A stretch of 26,177 nucleotides of DNA, from assembly GCA_964058805.1 (NCBI GenBank), contig CAXKVV010000458.1, positions 1 through 26,177 on the forward strand, read 5' to 3'. This DNA comes from Schoenoplectus triqueter. Lineage: Eukaryota > Streptophyta > Magnoliopsida > Poales > Cyperaceae. Positions 1 through 11,092 of this stretch are shown here, piece after piece (positions within the stretch are counted from its first letter, which is position 1; the number at the start of each line of letters is the position of its first letter). Position numbers and translations under genes: made by a program. The notes under the pieces are model-generated. The model saw only the letters and a list, made by a program, of their open reading frames with translations. It made no database searches and was not told the origin of the DNA.

Positions 1-1560
1 AATGGGAATGACAACTTTAACCCAACCTCAGTGATCAGAAAGCAGAAGCATCCCAACTGACGTTCCCATGCATGATTATATATATATGCGAGTCGACCAA
101 AGAACAAACCACTAAATTATCATTTTTTAAATTTAAACAATTATTTAATGATATTCAATGCATGTGTCTTACGTATCAAGGTTTTGTAAGATAACCAATT
201 TAAATTAATTTTCTGATTTTTTATTTTTAGAATTTCCAAAAAAATGAACCAAATTTTAATACAATTTTCTTTTGTATAATGTAAGTATTCTTTTAAAAAT
301 CCGAAAAATTAAAATTGCAAAAGAATAAAATCTGTACAATAGCCAAATAATTTGTACTTTCAGAATATATTGATTTGATATAAAAATATAATTTTTTGAT
401 TTGTAAAAGATCATATATAAATATCTGTACAATAGCCAAATAATTTGTTTCCCATTCAATTAATGGACGTCGAAGATCACAAAGAACCTTATTTGAAAAT
501 ATTTTTGTACTATTAAGGTAAAAAATATTTATACTTATTTAGTAAAGCCGACATTTATTTGAGAAACTAATTTACCGAAAATCTGAATTGTCAGGTCCGC
601 ATTGAGATGAGCTGTATGACCACTAAATTAATCACTTTGACTTTTGTATTTTATGTTCAATTTTAGCTTAAGTTTGTCTTTATTAATTAAACTTTCTCTA
701 CATTATTGAAATATGTTGACTTGCTTGCAAATATTTTCAGTAAGATGTAAAGTTTGACCAAATAACTTTTTTCTTTTTGTTTTTCCCCCGTGTTAAGCGG
801 AATATATCTAGCTAACATAGTAACAAGTACACACGGTATCCTACAAGTGAAGACATCAAATTAGCTACTTCCAAGTTCCAACTACGGTTATGGTAATTTC
901 ATTGTGAACCACGGCTATTATTTTTGCTCAATTGTACGACCTACTTTTATAATTATTCATTTTATATTTATAAATAATAATTCAGATTTATATGTATTTC
1001 TTTCTCAAAATTTACTACCGCCCTTTACTTGGATTTCTAGAAAACTTATCATTATCCTTTATAAGCAAAATCCAACGTTGCGTTGAATATATGTACAATA
1101 TTGCATAATATATCATCATTTTATGTATAATATTGTATTTTTAATGTGTACAGCGAATTTCATAAATTTTGTTTCAATTTATAAAAGCTTGAAGGGCAAA
1201 ATTGTAAAGTACTAGTGTTGAAAATCTTGTTAGGCCTTATTTAAAAAATAAAGATTTTGAAGATATTTAAAATGTTTTGTATACTAAATAAAAGATAAAC
1301 AATTACAAATTATCTCAATTTTAACAATATTTATTTTCCATATAAGTTTTTCTAATATTCATTTTATACACTTTCCTAATAAAGGAAATTATTTCCAGTG
1401 CTAATAAAAGATGAGCCTTTTCTTTTTACATTCAAGTATTTTCTGTTAAAAGCAATTCAATAATATCATTCTTTAAAAAAATAATAACAAAATATACATA
1501 AAACATTTTTCATTAAACGCGTGTGTACTACAAGGCCAAATAATAATATCATAAACAAGA
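1..1560. other. AT-rich intergenic DNA, no gene seen
   Basis: No coding region is supported here; open frames are short and of low complexity. The only clear structure is a 25-base direct repeat (starting TCTGTACAATAGCC) at 331-355 and again at 424-448, which creates a spurious repeated peptide on the minus strand. Confidence 0.6.
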
Positions 1561-1969
1561 GGGACATATATCACTTGGCAATGACTATTTTGGCAATCTT
1601 GACAATGGAATTTTAAATAAATTCAGAAAAAAAATCTTAAAAATAGAAAAAAATAAATAGTTTCTTTTACTTATGGATTTATAGTGTTTTGAATTTGATG
1701 CAATTTCATTATTGTTTGGTAGTTCACTATTGTATGATAGTCCATTAAAGACCATCAAATTTTATGTGATTTACAACGATCCAAATAAATGATCTTTGAC
1801 GGACTATCAAATGGTAATAAAATTACAAGAAATTTAAAGCACTATCAAAGTATCAATCTATAAATATGATAACATATCTATAAACTTTTTTTAGATTTTA
1901 AGATTTTTCTGAATTTATTTAAAAATTCATTGTCAAAATTATCAAAATAACCATTGTCAAGTGATCCCC
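1561..1969. mobile_element. Mutator-like foldback MITE
   Basis: The two ends form long imperfect inverted arms of roughly 150 bp or more each. The left arm begins GGGACATATATCACTTGGC and the right arm, read on the minus strand, begins GGGGATCACTTGACAATGG; both continue through a shared AAATAAATTCAGAAAAA block. The flanks are ATAAACAAG on the left (1551-1559) and ATAAATAAA on the right (1970-1978), 7 of 9 identical, compatible with a decayed 9-bp target duplication typical of Mutator-like elements. There is no transposase, so the element is non-autonomous. The superfamily is inferred from arm length and the possible 9-bp duplication only. Confidence 0.6.
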
Positions 1970-3042
1970 ATAAATAAATAGAAAACATGAGATCTGAACC
2001 GTTAGTTGTAAATTAACAGTCTATAAGGGTGAAAAGGGGGTCCTACAATTGAGCAAGAATAATAGCTGATTTGGACCCACTGAACCGATCATTGCACCTC
2101 ATAAATTTTATATATGTGATAATTTTTCTGTATAATTGTTCTACAAAAAATATTAATCTTTGAATAGATTTATAATAAAAATTCCATAATATAAATAATA
2201 AGATATAAATTAATTCAACTCTAAGATATATGATAAGGGTAGAGAATTTAGACCTTTATTCAAAGAAAAAAAGATGAGTGTCCGAGCCAACACTTCTACC
2301 AAGGGAAAAAATAAATAAAAAGATGGAGAGGGATAAGCTAGAAAAACTGAAACAATCTCATGATTTTTCTATAAAAGTTAAAAACATGATTTGATCATTT
2401 AAAACATGACTGAAACATTTCCTCAAAGAAAACATTAAAAATGGAAAATAATTGGATCACAAAGTACCTTTAATTTTTTTTAATTATCTAATTTTTATTT
2501 GAAAATAATTCAGAAAAGTTCTTAAGATCACAAGAGAGTACTGAATGAGTTCTTTCATGGTTAAATCAGGTTGACATTTTATTAATTAGTACCATCCTCA
2601 TTATTGTACTTCCATTATTAAAAAAAATAAGGTTTGACTAAATTATACAATTGTAGATTTTCTTCTCTTGTTGCCATTAATTGCCAAGAATATGAAGTAA
2701 TATTATAAGCAATTGACGCAATAAATTATTAATATATAAAACTATTATCGCGTTCATTATATATTATTATCCAGATCACATGGACCATGAATAAATTAGA
2801 TTGCATCCAATGGCATTAGTATTTGTAACAGATGAGCATTCTGGAAAAATACTCTAATTATGAGTGCAGCTGTATTATAATTGCAGATCTAAAATTTTGG
2901 TCTGGCTGTATGAGTCAACACGTATTTAGGATATTTGGGTCTTTTTCTTTCCACTTTCTCGGAAAAAGAGTCTACCATTTTTTTTTAAACCTTGTACAAT
3001 TTTTTTCTATACGTTTCAAAATAATTGTATTCCAAATTTTCA
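1970..3042. other. AT-rich intergenic DNA, nothing recognised
   Basis: No open frame with convincing composition, no RNA gene and no clear repeat was seen. The short plus frame at 2832-3047 is AT-driven and ends at the target duplication of the next element. Confidence 0.5.
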
Positions 3043-3050
3043 GCTGATAG
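3043..3050. repeat. hAT target-site duplication, left copy
   Basis: GCTGATAG directly precedes the element; an identical copy lies at 3694-3701 directly after it. Eight-bp duplications are the hallmark of hAT insertion. Confidence 0.85.
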
Positions 3051-3693
3051 TAGAGTTATAAAAAAACCCGGACGGGTCAGACCCGACCCGCTGAACTCGT
3101 GGCCGCGACCCTTCCCGCCTCGACCCGTGACCCAACCCGTCAAACCCGTGACCCGTTAGAACCGACGGGTCTAGGACGGGCGCGGACAAAAAAATTTCAA
3201 AAAAACCCGTGCTAGACCCGACCCGTTTTGGACCTGTCCCGACCCGCCCAACCCGTGCAAACCCGCCCCGACCCGTCCCGGGAATCCGTACAAACCCGGG
3301 AAAATTCAAAAAAATTCAAAAAAATATGGAAAAAATTATTTTTTTTGGTAAAAAAATATAAATAATTATATATTGTAAATATTCTTAATAATTATTTTTG
3401 AATTTTTCGGAAATTTTGAGAATTTATTTGAATTTTATTGGGTTATTTTTGAATTTTGAAAAAAAAAACCTTGGACTCGACCCGACCCGCCCCACCCTTG
3501 GACCCGACCCGCCCCGCCCCGCTGACCCGTCCGACCCGACGGGTCTAGGACGGGTCGCGGCCAAACCCCCCAAAATGGACCCGTCCTAACCCGTCCCGTG
3601 AAAACCCGTTGACCCGTCCTGACCCGTCCCGCCAAAACCCGCCGACCCGTGCAAACCCATCCCGACCTGACCCGACCCGTTTTTAATACTCTA
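3051..3693. mobile_element. Non-autonomous hAT element rich in CCCGACC repeats
   Basis: This 643-bp element is flanked by a perfect 8-bp duplication (GCTGATAG). Its ends are inverted: TAGAGTTATAAAAA on the left and, on the minus strand, TAGAGTATTAAAAACGGGTC on the right. These fit the hAT terminal pattern YARNG. Inside are two GC-rich blocks of degenerate ACCCG/GACCCG units (3065-3300 and 3475-3680) around an AT-rich centre. A segment containing GACGGGTCTAGGACGGG occurs twice, about 375 bp apart. Overlapping open frames on both strands give only repetitive Gly/Arg/Pro/Val-rich peptides and are not genes. Confidence 0.85.
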
Positions 3694-3701
3694 GCTGATA
3701 G
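3694..3701. repeat. hAT target-site duplication, right copy
   Basis: Identical GCTGATAG, immediately after the right terminal inverted repeat. Confidence 0.85.
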
Positions 3702-4641
3702 CCCTATAACTGAATAAAAGAATTTCACATAATGATTAGGTCCTAAGAATGTACGAATCAGCACGTAGAGCAGATTAAGTGGGCATACTGTAAACTGTGC
3801 CCTTCCCATTGCTAGTAAATAATATAATTTTTCTGCTGATGCTTGAAAGCACGTGTTACCTTGCCAAAATTTTCTCAGAAATTGGGATGATAAAGGATAA
3901 ATTTCAAGTAGCAATTAGTACAACCAACCGAAAGGCTTTAGATGTTTATGTACTTGCTGTTAAGCTATACATTGTACAACAGTTATTAGGATCACATACT
4001 ACAAACAAAGCCCATTTCTAAACTATAACTCAGGCCCAGCACAGCTGTACAGAGATAGAAAGAGGCTTAAATTGGGTTCACTGACACATTCGTCTCGTGA
4101 CACATCAGGTCCTCCCCGGAGGTTACTGGGGTCCGTTGTCAGTGACTGGATGGCATGGGTTTCAAATGGAAGCAGATGTGCAGTAAGAAATAAAATTCTG
4201 TACCGTGTTTCTGCTAACAAAAATATCATGTGTTCATTATAATACACCTTTCGAATGGAACTGAACTTTGTACCAGTTGTGTAAAAGTTTCCTAAACTGA
4301 TCAAGAAGAGTTTGAAAGTATCACAAATTACCACAAATACCATGTGAATCTGTTTGACGATGGAACCTATTTCCAAGGAACCAACAATAGGAGGAGAAAA
4401 CAAGAAAGATTTTCCCAACAAGCTCTGGTTTCTCAAATTGATGGTTTTTTAAGAATAAAATTTCAATATATTCTTTCTGGTTTCTACAAATACCTGAATC
4501 ATATATCGGATGTAAAACAAATCGGCGAAACAAATTAAAATATAGACGGTGACATACTGTGTGTATAACCAATGCTTAGAAGTGCTTTTATTGAATTAAG
4601 AGACAAGGAGTGTAAGGTCATCCCAACGCATTGAAATCAAA
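3702..4641. other. Intergenic DNA downstream of the EF-hand gene
   Basis: This stretch is less AT-rich than its surroundings and has medium-length open frames on both strands (for example minus 4023-4436). None carries a recognisable domain. A second AATAAA on the minus strand lies at 4587-4592. Unspliced 3'-UTR or an old gene remnant cannot be excluded. Confidence 0.4.
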
Positions 4642-4647
4642 TTTATT
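4642..4647 (-). terminator. Poly(A) signal AATAAA of the EF-hand gene
   Basis: AATAAA on the minus strand begins about 56 bases after the stop codon of the 4703-5017 gene, a normal plant 3'-UTR distance. The alternative at 4587-4592 would give a UTR about 55 bases longer. Confidence 0.5.
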
Positions 4648-4702
4648 CTTACGTACTGCAAATTAAGTCCTCTTGACACAAACAAACATTAGCTGAACGT
4701 TA

Positions 4703-5017
4703 CTAATATGCAACAATCTTTAGACCCAAACTCTGTTGTGCGAAATCGATGAGATTATCAATCTCATCTTCATTGATATATCCATCACCATCAGTGTCAG
4801 CAACACGGATTCCTTTTCTGCTCTTCCAGCCGCTGAAGCGGCCGTGAATGACCTTGATCGCACGTCGGAGCTCCTGGCGGTTGATTCGACCATCCTTGTC
4901 CATGTCAAAGCACTTGATCCATTCCTTGAACTCATCCACTGTCATATCACCATCAAGTGCCCTAGTTGCCATATTTGTGCTCCTTGTGGCCACCGTATTC
5001 ATGTTCTTTATCGCCAT
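4703..5017 (-). CDS. Small two-EF-hand calcium-binding protein
   Basis: This intronless gene encodes about 104 residues with two EF-hands, so it is expected to bind Ca2+ as a cytosolic or nuclear sensor or buffer. The first loop is residues 38-49 (DMDKDGRINRQE) and the second 74-85 (DTDGDGYINEDE). Both have Asp at positions 1, 3 and 5, Gly at 6, Ile at 8 and Glu at 12, so both should bind metal. There is no signal peptide or membrane segment. The frame is open further upstream, but its first codon at 5083 is TTG and no in-frame ATG precedes 5017. That ATG lies in a good plant context (CCAATGGCG), about 70 bases from the predicted transcription start. The protein is clearly paralogous to the one at 25028-25369: both share the pattern EF-x2-W-x2-C-x-D in helix 1 and NLID after loop 2. 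The partner protein is unknown. Confidence 0.9.
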   Translation of the reverse strand: MAIKNMNTVATRSTNMATRALDGDMTVDEFKEWIKCFDMDKDGRINRQELRRAIKVIHGRFSGWKSRKGIRVADTDGDGYINEDEIDNLIDFAQQSLGLKIVAY

Positions 5018-5113
5018 TGGAAATAATTCAGTGGGAGATTGAAATAAGTTTACAATATGTTTTAATTTGGAAAAATGGTTCAATGAGAAGTATGGTACAA
5101 GTCAGGGATGTAG

Positions 5114-5119
5114 TATATA
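5114..5119 (-). promoter_or_regulatory. TATA box of minus-strand EF-hand gene
   Basis: TTTATATAC on the minus strand lies about 97 bases upstream of the ATG at 5017. Transcription would start near 5085-5090, after the false TTG start, which supports the shorter reading frame. Confidence 0.55.
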
Positions 5120-5122
5120 AAG

Positions 5123-6815
5123 CAATAGTGCAATGAAAATTGCCTTTATTCTCCTATTTTATATTGTTTTCTTTTCAAGGAGAATCCTGCAGTATTATTT
5201 TTGGCAAAGAATATCGAGAATAGTATGACAGATATTTATTCTTTCAATATACATTATTTATCTCCAACATTTAAAAAAAACGTGCATACGTAGTTTTTTC
5301 GTCATTGTGATGTTGATTTATGATAAACATAATTCTTAATTTTTTGCTGCTCTTGATCTTGTTTATTTGTTGGATGGCCACACCATATTTTTCAGAATTA
5401 TGTTTCAACTTCGTCTTTTCCATTTCCAATGTAAAATATTCATGATTTCATAAGGGCAATTTTTTTTTTGTAATATATTTCCATGGGACCCCCTACGTAA
5501 AATAAATTGAGAAATTCAATCAAAACTTGGTACCAAAGAAAATTCAAAATAGGAAAGCATTATTCACCATTAGAAAATATGTGGAATCATTGACGCGCGT
5601 GTTGATTGGGTCTATGCTAACGGCGCTTTCAATTAGATTATCAACAGCATGTAGCCTAATTTTGTAGCTTTTTCAAGTGCATAATAATGGTTGGATAAGC
5701 AGGAATATTAATCCAACTGTGGAAGTGGGGTTCGGTTGAGAGATACTAATATGAGTGGATCATACAAGAAGAGAATCGCATAAAGCAAACAGCGAGGTCC
5801 AACTTCAAATTCTATAAAGATAGCAAACGAATAAGATTCCATTTATGAATAGTAAAAAGATATGAAATAGTACAAAGATTTGAAAGCAGCAGAGGCAAGC
5901 AGTTGAAGATAATTAATTGTAATTTGCAACATATCACCAAGTCAGGCTGCCTAACTTTGTTAGCCCAGTCAAAATTTCTCTGCCATTTATTGTGCTCTCT
6001 CTTACTATATGTCAGATTAAAAGTTGCAGCAGTTTTTGAAAGTTATTACTTTGTTCTAGACTTTTGAATGGTATACAAGTTATATATTGGGTGCTCGGCC
6101 TTGCCATATCCACTAACATAAAGAAAAGAACGAGAGATATTTACAGATTTACTTCCACTGGAAACTGTTCGGTATGGCCCAATGAGATGCTTCAGTCAGA
6201 CCAATGTTTTACGGATTTATGCATCATATTTGGGCTTTAAACTAAAAGGGTCGAAGAAAATAGTGCCTAAAGCCTATGAGAAAAAAGGGGTACATCGTCT
6301 TCTGTGTTTTCTTCACGAATCATGCAGTTCTATTATAACGGCTTGAGTTGTGAATGTGAATGGTATCATTCAATCTAATTTCTGTAGAGGTGATAATTGG
6401 AAGGATCGGATTTGGATTCGGACATTGGGGTTGAGTCCATTTTTAAGAAAGACACACCTAGGAGGACGTATTTAATAAAAACTGATTTATTCGTGATTTA
6501 TAATTTTTATTTTATCGTTAATAAAAAAATCGTTAATTTAATAATACAAAATATATTGTCTTAAAAAATAATCTAGTATATTAAAGTTTTAAAGCATTGG
6601 AGAGCATTATGTTTAATTTTGAGATGCAAATATTACAAGAATTGAACATAAGAATGCATTTAAATACGTGCGTTTGTAAGAAGAAGACTAGAATTAAAAT
6701 TACACCAAGTATTTATAATTAGTTCAAAAGTAAAATGTCACAGACATGTTCTCATACTAAATTTTTTATTTTTAGAAAGAAATATAATTTTCACGAATTT
6801 TGAAATGATCATTTG
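5123..6815. other. Upstream intergenic DNA, nothing recognised
   Basis: This holds the presumed promoter region of the minus-strand EF-hand gene and then anonymous AT-rich DNA. No gene, RNA or bounded transposon could be supported. Confidence 0.5.
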
Positions 6816-7200
6816 TGATTATTATTACCATAATTATCATTATTATTTGATTATGTTGTATTATATTTATAATTAATAATATTTTAGTGTAGTATATATA
6901 CTTTATTATTATTATTATTATTATATTATATTTATTATTAAAAATAATATTAAAAATTACTATTAATTATTATTATTATTATTATTATTATTTTAAAATA
7001 ATTCATATTATTATTACTATAATTATCATTATTATTTGATTATGTTGTATTATATTTGTAATTAACGATATTTTTTATATTAATTATTACTATTAATTAT
7101 TATTATTATTTGAAAATAATGTGCATTATTATAATTATTATTATTATTATATTATTTCATCATCATTATTATTATCATAATTATCAACATTTTTACTATT
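6816..7200. repeat. ATT/TAA low-complexity DNA with duplicated blocks
   Basis: Long runs of ATT trinucleotides occur at about 6900-6930, 6965-6995 and 7095-7160. A block of about 75 bp containing CATTATTATTTGATTATG occurs at about 6830-6890 and again at about 7025-7075, so the expansion includes segmental duplication as well as simple slippage. Confidence 0.75.
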
Positions 7201-7204
7201 CTAA

Positions 7205-7360
7205 TTGACATCTACCAAACGATAATTTCACCATTCCAAAGTGACACTATTCTACCAAACGATAATTTCACTATTCTACCACTCTTCTACCACTCTTCCA
7301 AAGTGACACTATTCTATCACTCTTTCAAAATTATTCCTTGATTTGTCAAACGAACCCATA
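7205..7360. repeat. Short direct repeats at a possible MITE end
   Basis: Units containing CCAAACGATAATTTCAC and CCAAAGTGACACTATTCTA recur two to three times between 7210 and 7315. The right edge, read on the minus strand, begins GGGTTCGTTTGACAAATC, which resembles ends of Tourist-type elements. No matching left end or target duplication was found, so the class is only a suggestion. Confidence 0.3.
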
Positions 7361-8706
7361 TAGTAGGGCAAATTTCCTACTTCACTGGGTCCAGATAATC
7401 TTATAGTAATTTGTGGAGAAGTACCTAGTTCTTTTAGATTTTTTTTTGGTAAATAAAATAAAATTTTAAGATTTAAGTTAAAACGTGCATTCGTAGCCAG
7501 ACCCGGTCATACTTTTTGCCCATCTTTCAATTTTATTTCTGATTTTGCTGAATTTTTCAAATAGTATGGTAGTTTTTCGTATTCATAAAAAAATATTAAT
7601 ATTTTATTATATTATTTTTATAATAAAAGTAAGAAAATAATTTTTAAAATATATTTATAGCATATTAAAATAATAAATTGCGTACAAAATAAAATACTAG
7701 TATTTACTGTCTATATTGATTTATAACAATTTTCGTTACACAGCTGTGTCTTACGTATTAATTTTCTGATAAATGTATAAAAAAATTCATCAAAAGATTC
7801 AATCAAAACTTAATCATGGACTACGTTAAAGTGTTTGAAAAAGTTTTAAAAAATATTTAATCAAAACTTTAAAATTTTATAAAAAAAAACTGGAACTGAG
7901 TCTCCCTGGGACCGAATTTGAAACTCGGGTTTAATTATGAATGCATATTTCAACTCTAATCATACCACTTTCCTATCTTTTTTATCAAAAAAAATTCTGT
8001 AGTTCTTTGATACATAATTTATCTTCGATCTAGCAAGCTCTAAAAAAATTTTCGAATCAAAAGCCTGATTCGAAAAATTATCTCAAGTCAGGGTTTGAGA
8101 TGAGACATTTTTCCTTTGCAGTGCCAAAGAAGATTCGGGACAAGATGGTCCCAAAAAAATTGAGTTTGTGAATGCACTTAAGAAAAAATGAGGATTATTT
8201 TGATCGTTGAAGAATTCTTTTCTTTCGTTATTTTAAAGAGTGACTAAGGCCAATTCAGTCATATTTTCATAATTTTAAAGACTATTTTATAATCAAAGAA
8301 GAAAATTTATCTTTTATCAAACATATGAGGACCAAATCACAATATTTTTTAAAAAACAAGAACTCTTTCGGCCGAAAAATACTACTCAATCCAACCATAA
8401 CTCATATTTTGAAAATTTTACATATAGTTGTTGTTCTCCTAACTTCTAAAGTACTAATCTTCCGGCCGCAATGGCGGAGCTTGACCAATGGAGGAGGCAT
8501 AAATCCATTGCGTAACTTTAACAAGCATCGACCACCTTGGACTCTTACTTGAGCTGCTTCTTGTGACTTCTTGATCTGACCAGGGATCGGGATTTCATTA
8601 GTGTCATTCACCGATTCCTATTGATGCGCTTCTTTTCGAGACGGGTTATGCTTGGTAAGGTCGAGACCAAACAGCCGCCATACTGCGGGGTCTGAATAGG
8701 TTGGCA
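7361..8706. other. Intergenic DNA with one GC-richer patch
   Basis: Mostly AT-rich and without features. From about 8460 to 8700 base composition rises and a minus-strand frame (8402-8611, starting from ATG or earlier) stays open with a mixed, polar composition. I recognise no domain in it. It may be a gene fragment carried here or an old exon. Confidence 0.35.
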
Positions 8707-8880
8707 CCCTTCGAATTATTTTTTTTGGTTTGAAAGATTCTCAACTGTTAATTTTATATCGGAATTCATAATTTTAACAAACCGTGAAGTTTGAAATTTA
8801 TATTTTCAATGATCATTATGAATCTCAATGTAAAATTAATAGTTCGAAAACCTTTCAAACCATTTTTTTAGTTCAAAGGG
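8707..8880. mobile_element. Foldback MITE, about 174 bp
   Basis: The ends are inverted copies of each other over about 65 bp. The left end reads CCCTTCGAATTA, then GGTTTGAAAGATTCTC; the right end on the minus strand reads CCCTTTGAACTA, then GGTTTGAAAGGTTTTC. Both arms continue into a TTAATTTTA block. There is no coding capacity. No convincing target duplication is visible, so the superfamily is not assigned. Confidence 0.65.
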
Positions 8881-9475
8881 CTATGAAACTAGCCGAACTC
8901 CCATACTGCTGCGTGGTTGGGACAATTTATTATTTAAAAAAAAAATTGGTTTTGAAATAATTATCCGGGCTGCTCAACATGGAGTATGAGAACATATGTT
9001 CAAAAAATCAAGAATAATAATATGTATTATTTTAAAATACTAAAATATTAATAATAATTAATAGTAATTATTAATTTTATTTTAATAATAAAGATAATAT
9101 AATAATATTAACAATAATAATAAAATATATATAATATACTAAAATATTATTAATTACATTATAAATTTCATGGCTAATTTTGTCATACGGAGCAGTGTAT
9201 TCCGGTATTCAACCTATATGGTGATATACCGGAATAACCTCTTTTACTCACTATTCTATTATTTCATTTAGCGTTTGGTATTCCTACCATGTTGAAATAG
9301 AACTTATTCTAGTATTTCTTGGTGCCAAGCACACCCTATATGAGTATCGTAATTAATTATGTAAGTACGATAAGAATGAGAATTACTTGACTGCTATAAG
9401 AAGTGGACCTAGATAAAGTATGGTATTATGATGTCAAAACTTATTTAATATGAAAAACTCATAGTCATAAGTATT
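8881..9475. other. AT-rich DNA with a possible MITE end
   Basis: A run of AAT/TAT-rich DNA (9010-9170) is followed by 9270-9340, whose right edge on the minus strand begins TAGGGTGTGCTTGGCACC. That resembles terminal sequences of Harbinger/Tourist-type MITEs. No partner end was located. Nothing else was recognised. Confidence 0.3.
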
Positions 9476-9479
9476 GTGA

Positions 9480-10170
9480 TGCAAACGGGTTGGTTTGGGC
9501 CACGGGTCGACACGGTCCACGGTCCACGGGTCGATACGGTCTACGGTTTATTATGGTTCATACGGAACGGATCTAGACGGACCAAATTCAAAAAAATCCA
9601 ACCCGACCCACTGTTGGTCTCTGGGGTCGGACCCCCACGGGTCGAGACGGGTCGAGCACGGTCTGTTTTTTTACAAATTCAGAAAACTCCAAAAAAATTA
9701 AAACAATTCTTGAAAATTATAAAATTTGAAAAATAAATTTATCATACTTTTTAAATAATATTTTTTAACTAATTTGAATTTGAATTTTTAATTATTTAAA
9801 AATCAAATAATACTAAAAAAATAAAAAATTTCCAAAAAATCATAAAATTCTATATTTTTTAAAAATAATAAAAGTTGAAAAATAAATTCATCATATTTTT
9901 TAAATAATAATTTTCATCGAATTAATTTTATACTTTTAATTATTTAAAAATCAAATAATAGTCAAAAATTATAAAAAAATACCAAAAAATTATAAAAAAT
10001 CCGGTCCGGGTCGGTCCACAGGTCTGCACGGGATGGATCACAGGTCCATACAGGTCACAGTCCAGTTCGGGCCAGCCCATGGATCTGCACGAGCTAATTT
10101 TGGATGCAGAGAGAACCAGACCACCCTTAGATCGGATCATGATAGGAACGGGTCAGATACGAGTTTGGAT
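9480..10170. repeat. CGGGTC-rich degenerate repeat block with AT centre
   Basis: Two blocks of degenerate CACGGGTC/ACGGTCC units (about 9485-9665 and 10003-10165) surround an AT-rich core. The core contains a tandem duplication with a period of about 149 bp: the segment containing TTGAAAAATAAATT at 9726 recurs at 9875, and TTATTTAAAAATCAAATAA at 9792 recurs at 9940. The architecture resembles the hAT element at 3051-3693, but I could not find inverted ends or a target duplication. Open frames here are repeat artefacts. Confidence 0.5.
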
Positions 10171-10547
10171 AAAGTTCATGGGCACGAATCAGAACATAAA
10201 GAATTGGACCAAACAAATTTTTTAAAAACTTTACTCAAACGTAGCTACAATTGTTGGTTTTCCTAATTTCTAGGCAGTGAAAAGAGCCAAACAAAATAAT
10301 TATATTACTATATGTAAAATATTATTATATTATTATATTTTTAGAAAAATTTGGTCATCCCAAAACAAAATTAGCCGAAAACTTGTCATTTGCGTTATTT
10401 GTCTAGTCACTAGTCACCACTGATGAGGAGCGATGAGGTCATTTCTGCACATCACACAAGCAACTTTTGTGGAGCGGGGCCCACTTATCTGTTTTGCTTG
10501 CTTGCGGATACAGTCTTACAGATAGTTGTTGCTTTGTGCCTTTATAG
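10171..10547. other. Intergenic DNA, nothing recognised
   Basis: Mixed-composition DNA between two CGGGTC-rich blocks, with no gene or bounded element supported. Confidence 0.4.
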
Positions 10548-11037
10548 TTGGAGTGTAAATTATCGATTGACATGATCCGAAAATAAATGGATTAGGTATG
10601 AATTTACTTTTTTTAATCTGAATCAGATCGGGTGGATTAGGTATGAATTTACTTTTTTTAATCTGAATCGGATCGGGTCGGATGATATGATCTGAAAATA
10701 AATGAATTAGATATGAATTTATTTTTTTTAATCCGAATCGGATCGGATCAACCCAACCCGACCCGATTAATTATATTTTTTGAAATAATTTTATAATTTA
10801 GTACTAATTAAAGTTTATATATACTAATTATATACTAATTAAGATTAATTATAAAATAATTAATATATAATTGCTTAAAATTATATAAAAATAATTAATT
10901 ATTTTACACGGGTCGGGTCGGGTCGGGTCGGATATAGGTTAATATTTTTTGACCTGAATTTAATCGGATTGGGTTCAAATCAGATAGAAAAAATAATATG
11001 ACCCGACCCGATCCGACCCGATCCATTGACACCCTTG
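10548..11037. mobile_element. Probable hAT-like element with GGGTCGG repeats
   Basis: The right end on the minus strand reads CAAGGGTGTCAATGGATCGG, the kind of terminus common on plant hAT elements; the left end (TTGGAGTGTAAATTATCG) is a poor inverted match. Inside are three tandem copies of a unit containing ATTAGGTATGAATTTACT (about 10588, 10632 and 10705), then GGTCGGGTCGG blocks at 10740-10765, 10910-10935 and 11000-11025. No 8-bp duplication is visible, so the element may be decayed or truncated on its left. Confidence 0.45.
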
Positions 11038-11092
11038 TAATTCACATGCTCTGTCTTCTGCACACTTTGTCAATGTAAATTATAATCGTAAT

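Noticed and set aside
3040..3914. Open frames on both strands giving Arg/Gly/Val- or Pro/Asp-rich proteins
   Set aside because: They lie in the CCCGACC repeats of a hAT element; all frames are open because the repeat lacks stops. No start context or domain.
4023..4572. Minus-strand frames of 137 and 83 codons
   Set aside because: No recognisable domain, overlapping in different frames, downstream of a gene with its own poly(A) signal.
5018..5083. N-terminal extension of the minus-strand EF-hand protein
   Set aside because: The frame opens at a TTG, not ATG, and this stretch lies at or before the predicted transcription start. The first real ATG is at 5017.
6816..7360. CRISPR-like or satellite array
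   Set aside because: Repeats are simple ATT runs and irregular duplications with no spacer regularity; this is plant nuclear DNA.
9476..10266. Several overlapping open frames
   Set aside because: Same cause: CGGGTC repeat arrays, with peptides that merely repeat.
10540..11045. 8-bp target duplication for the third CGGGTC island
   Set aside because: The flanks CTTTATAG and TAATTCAC do not match, so the hAT call there stays tentative.
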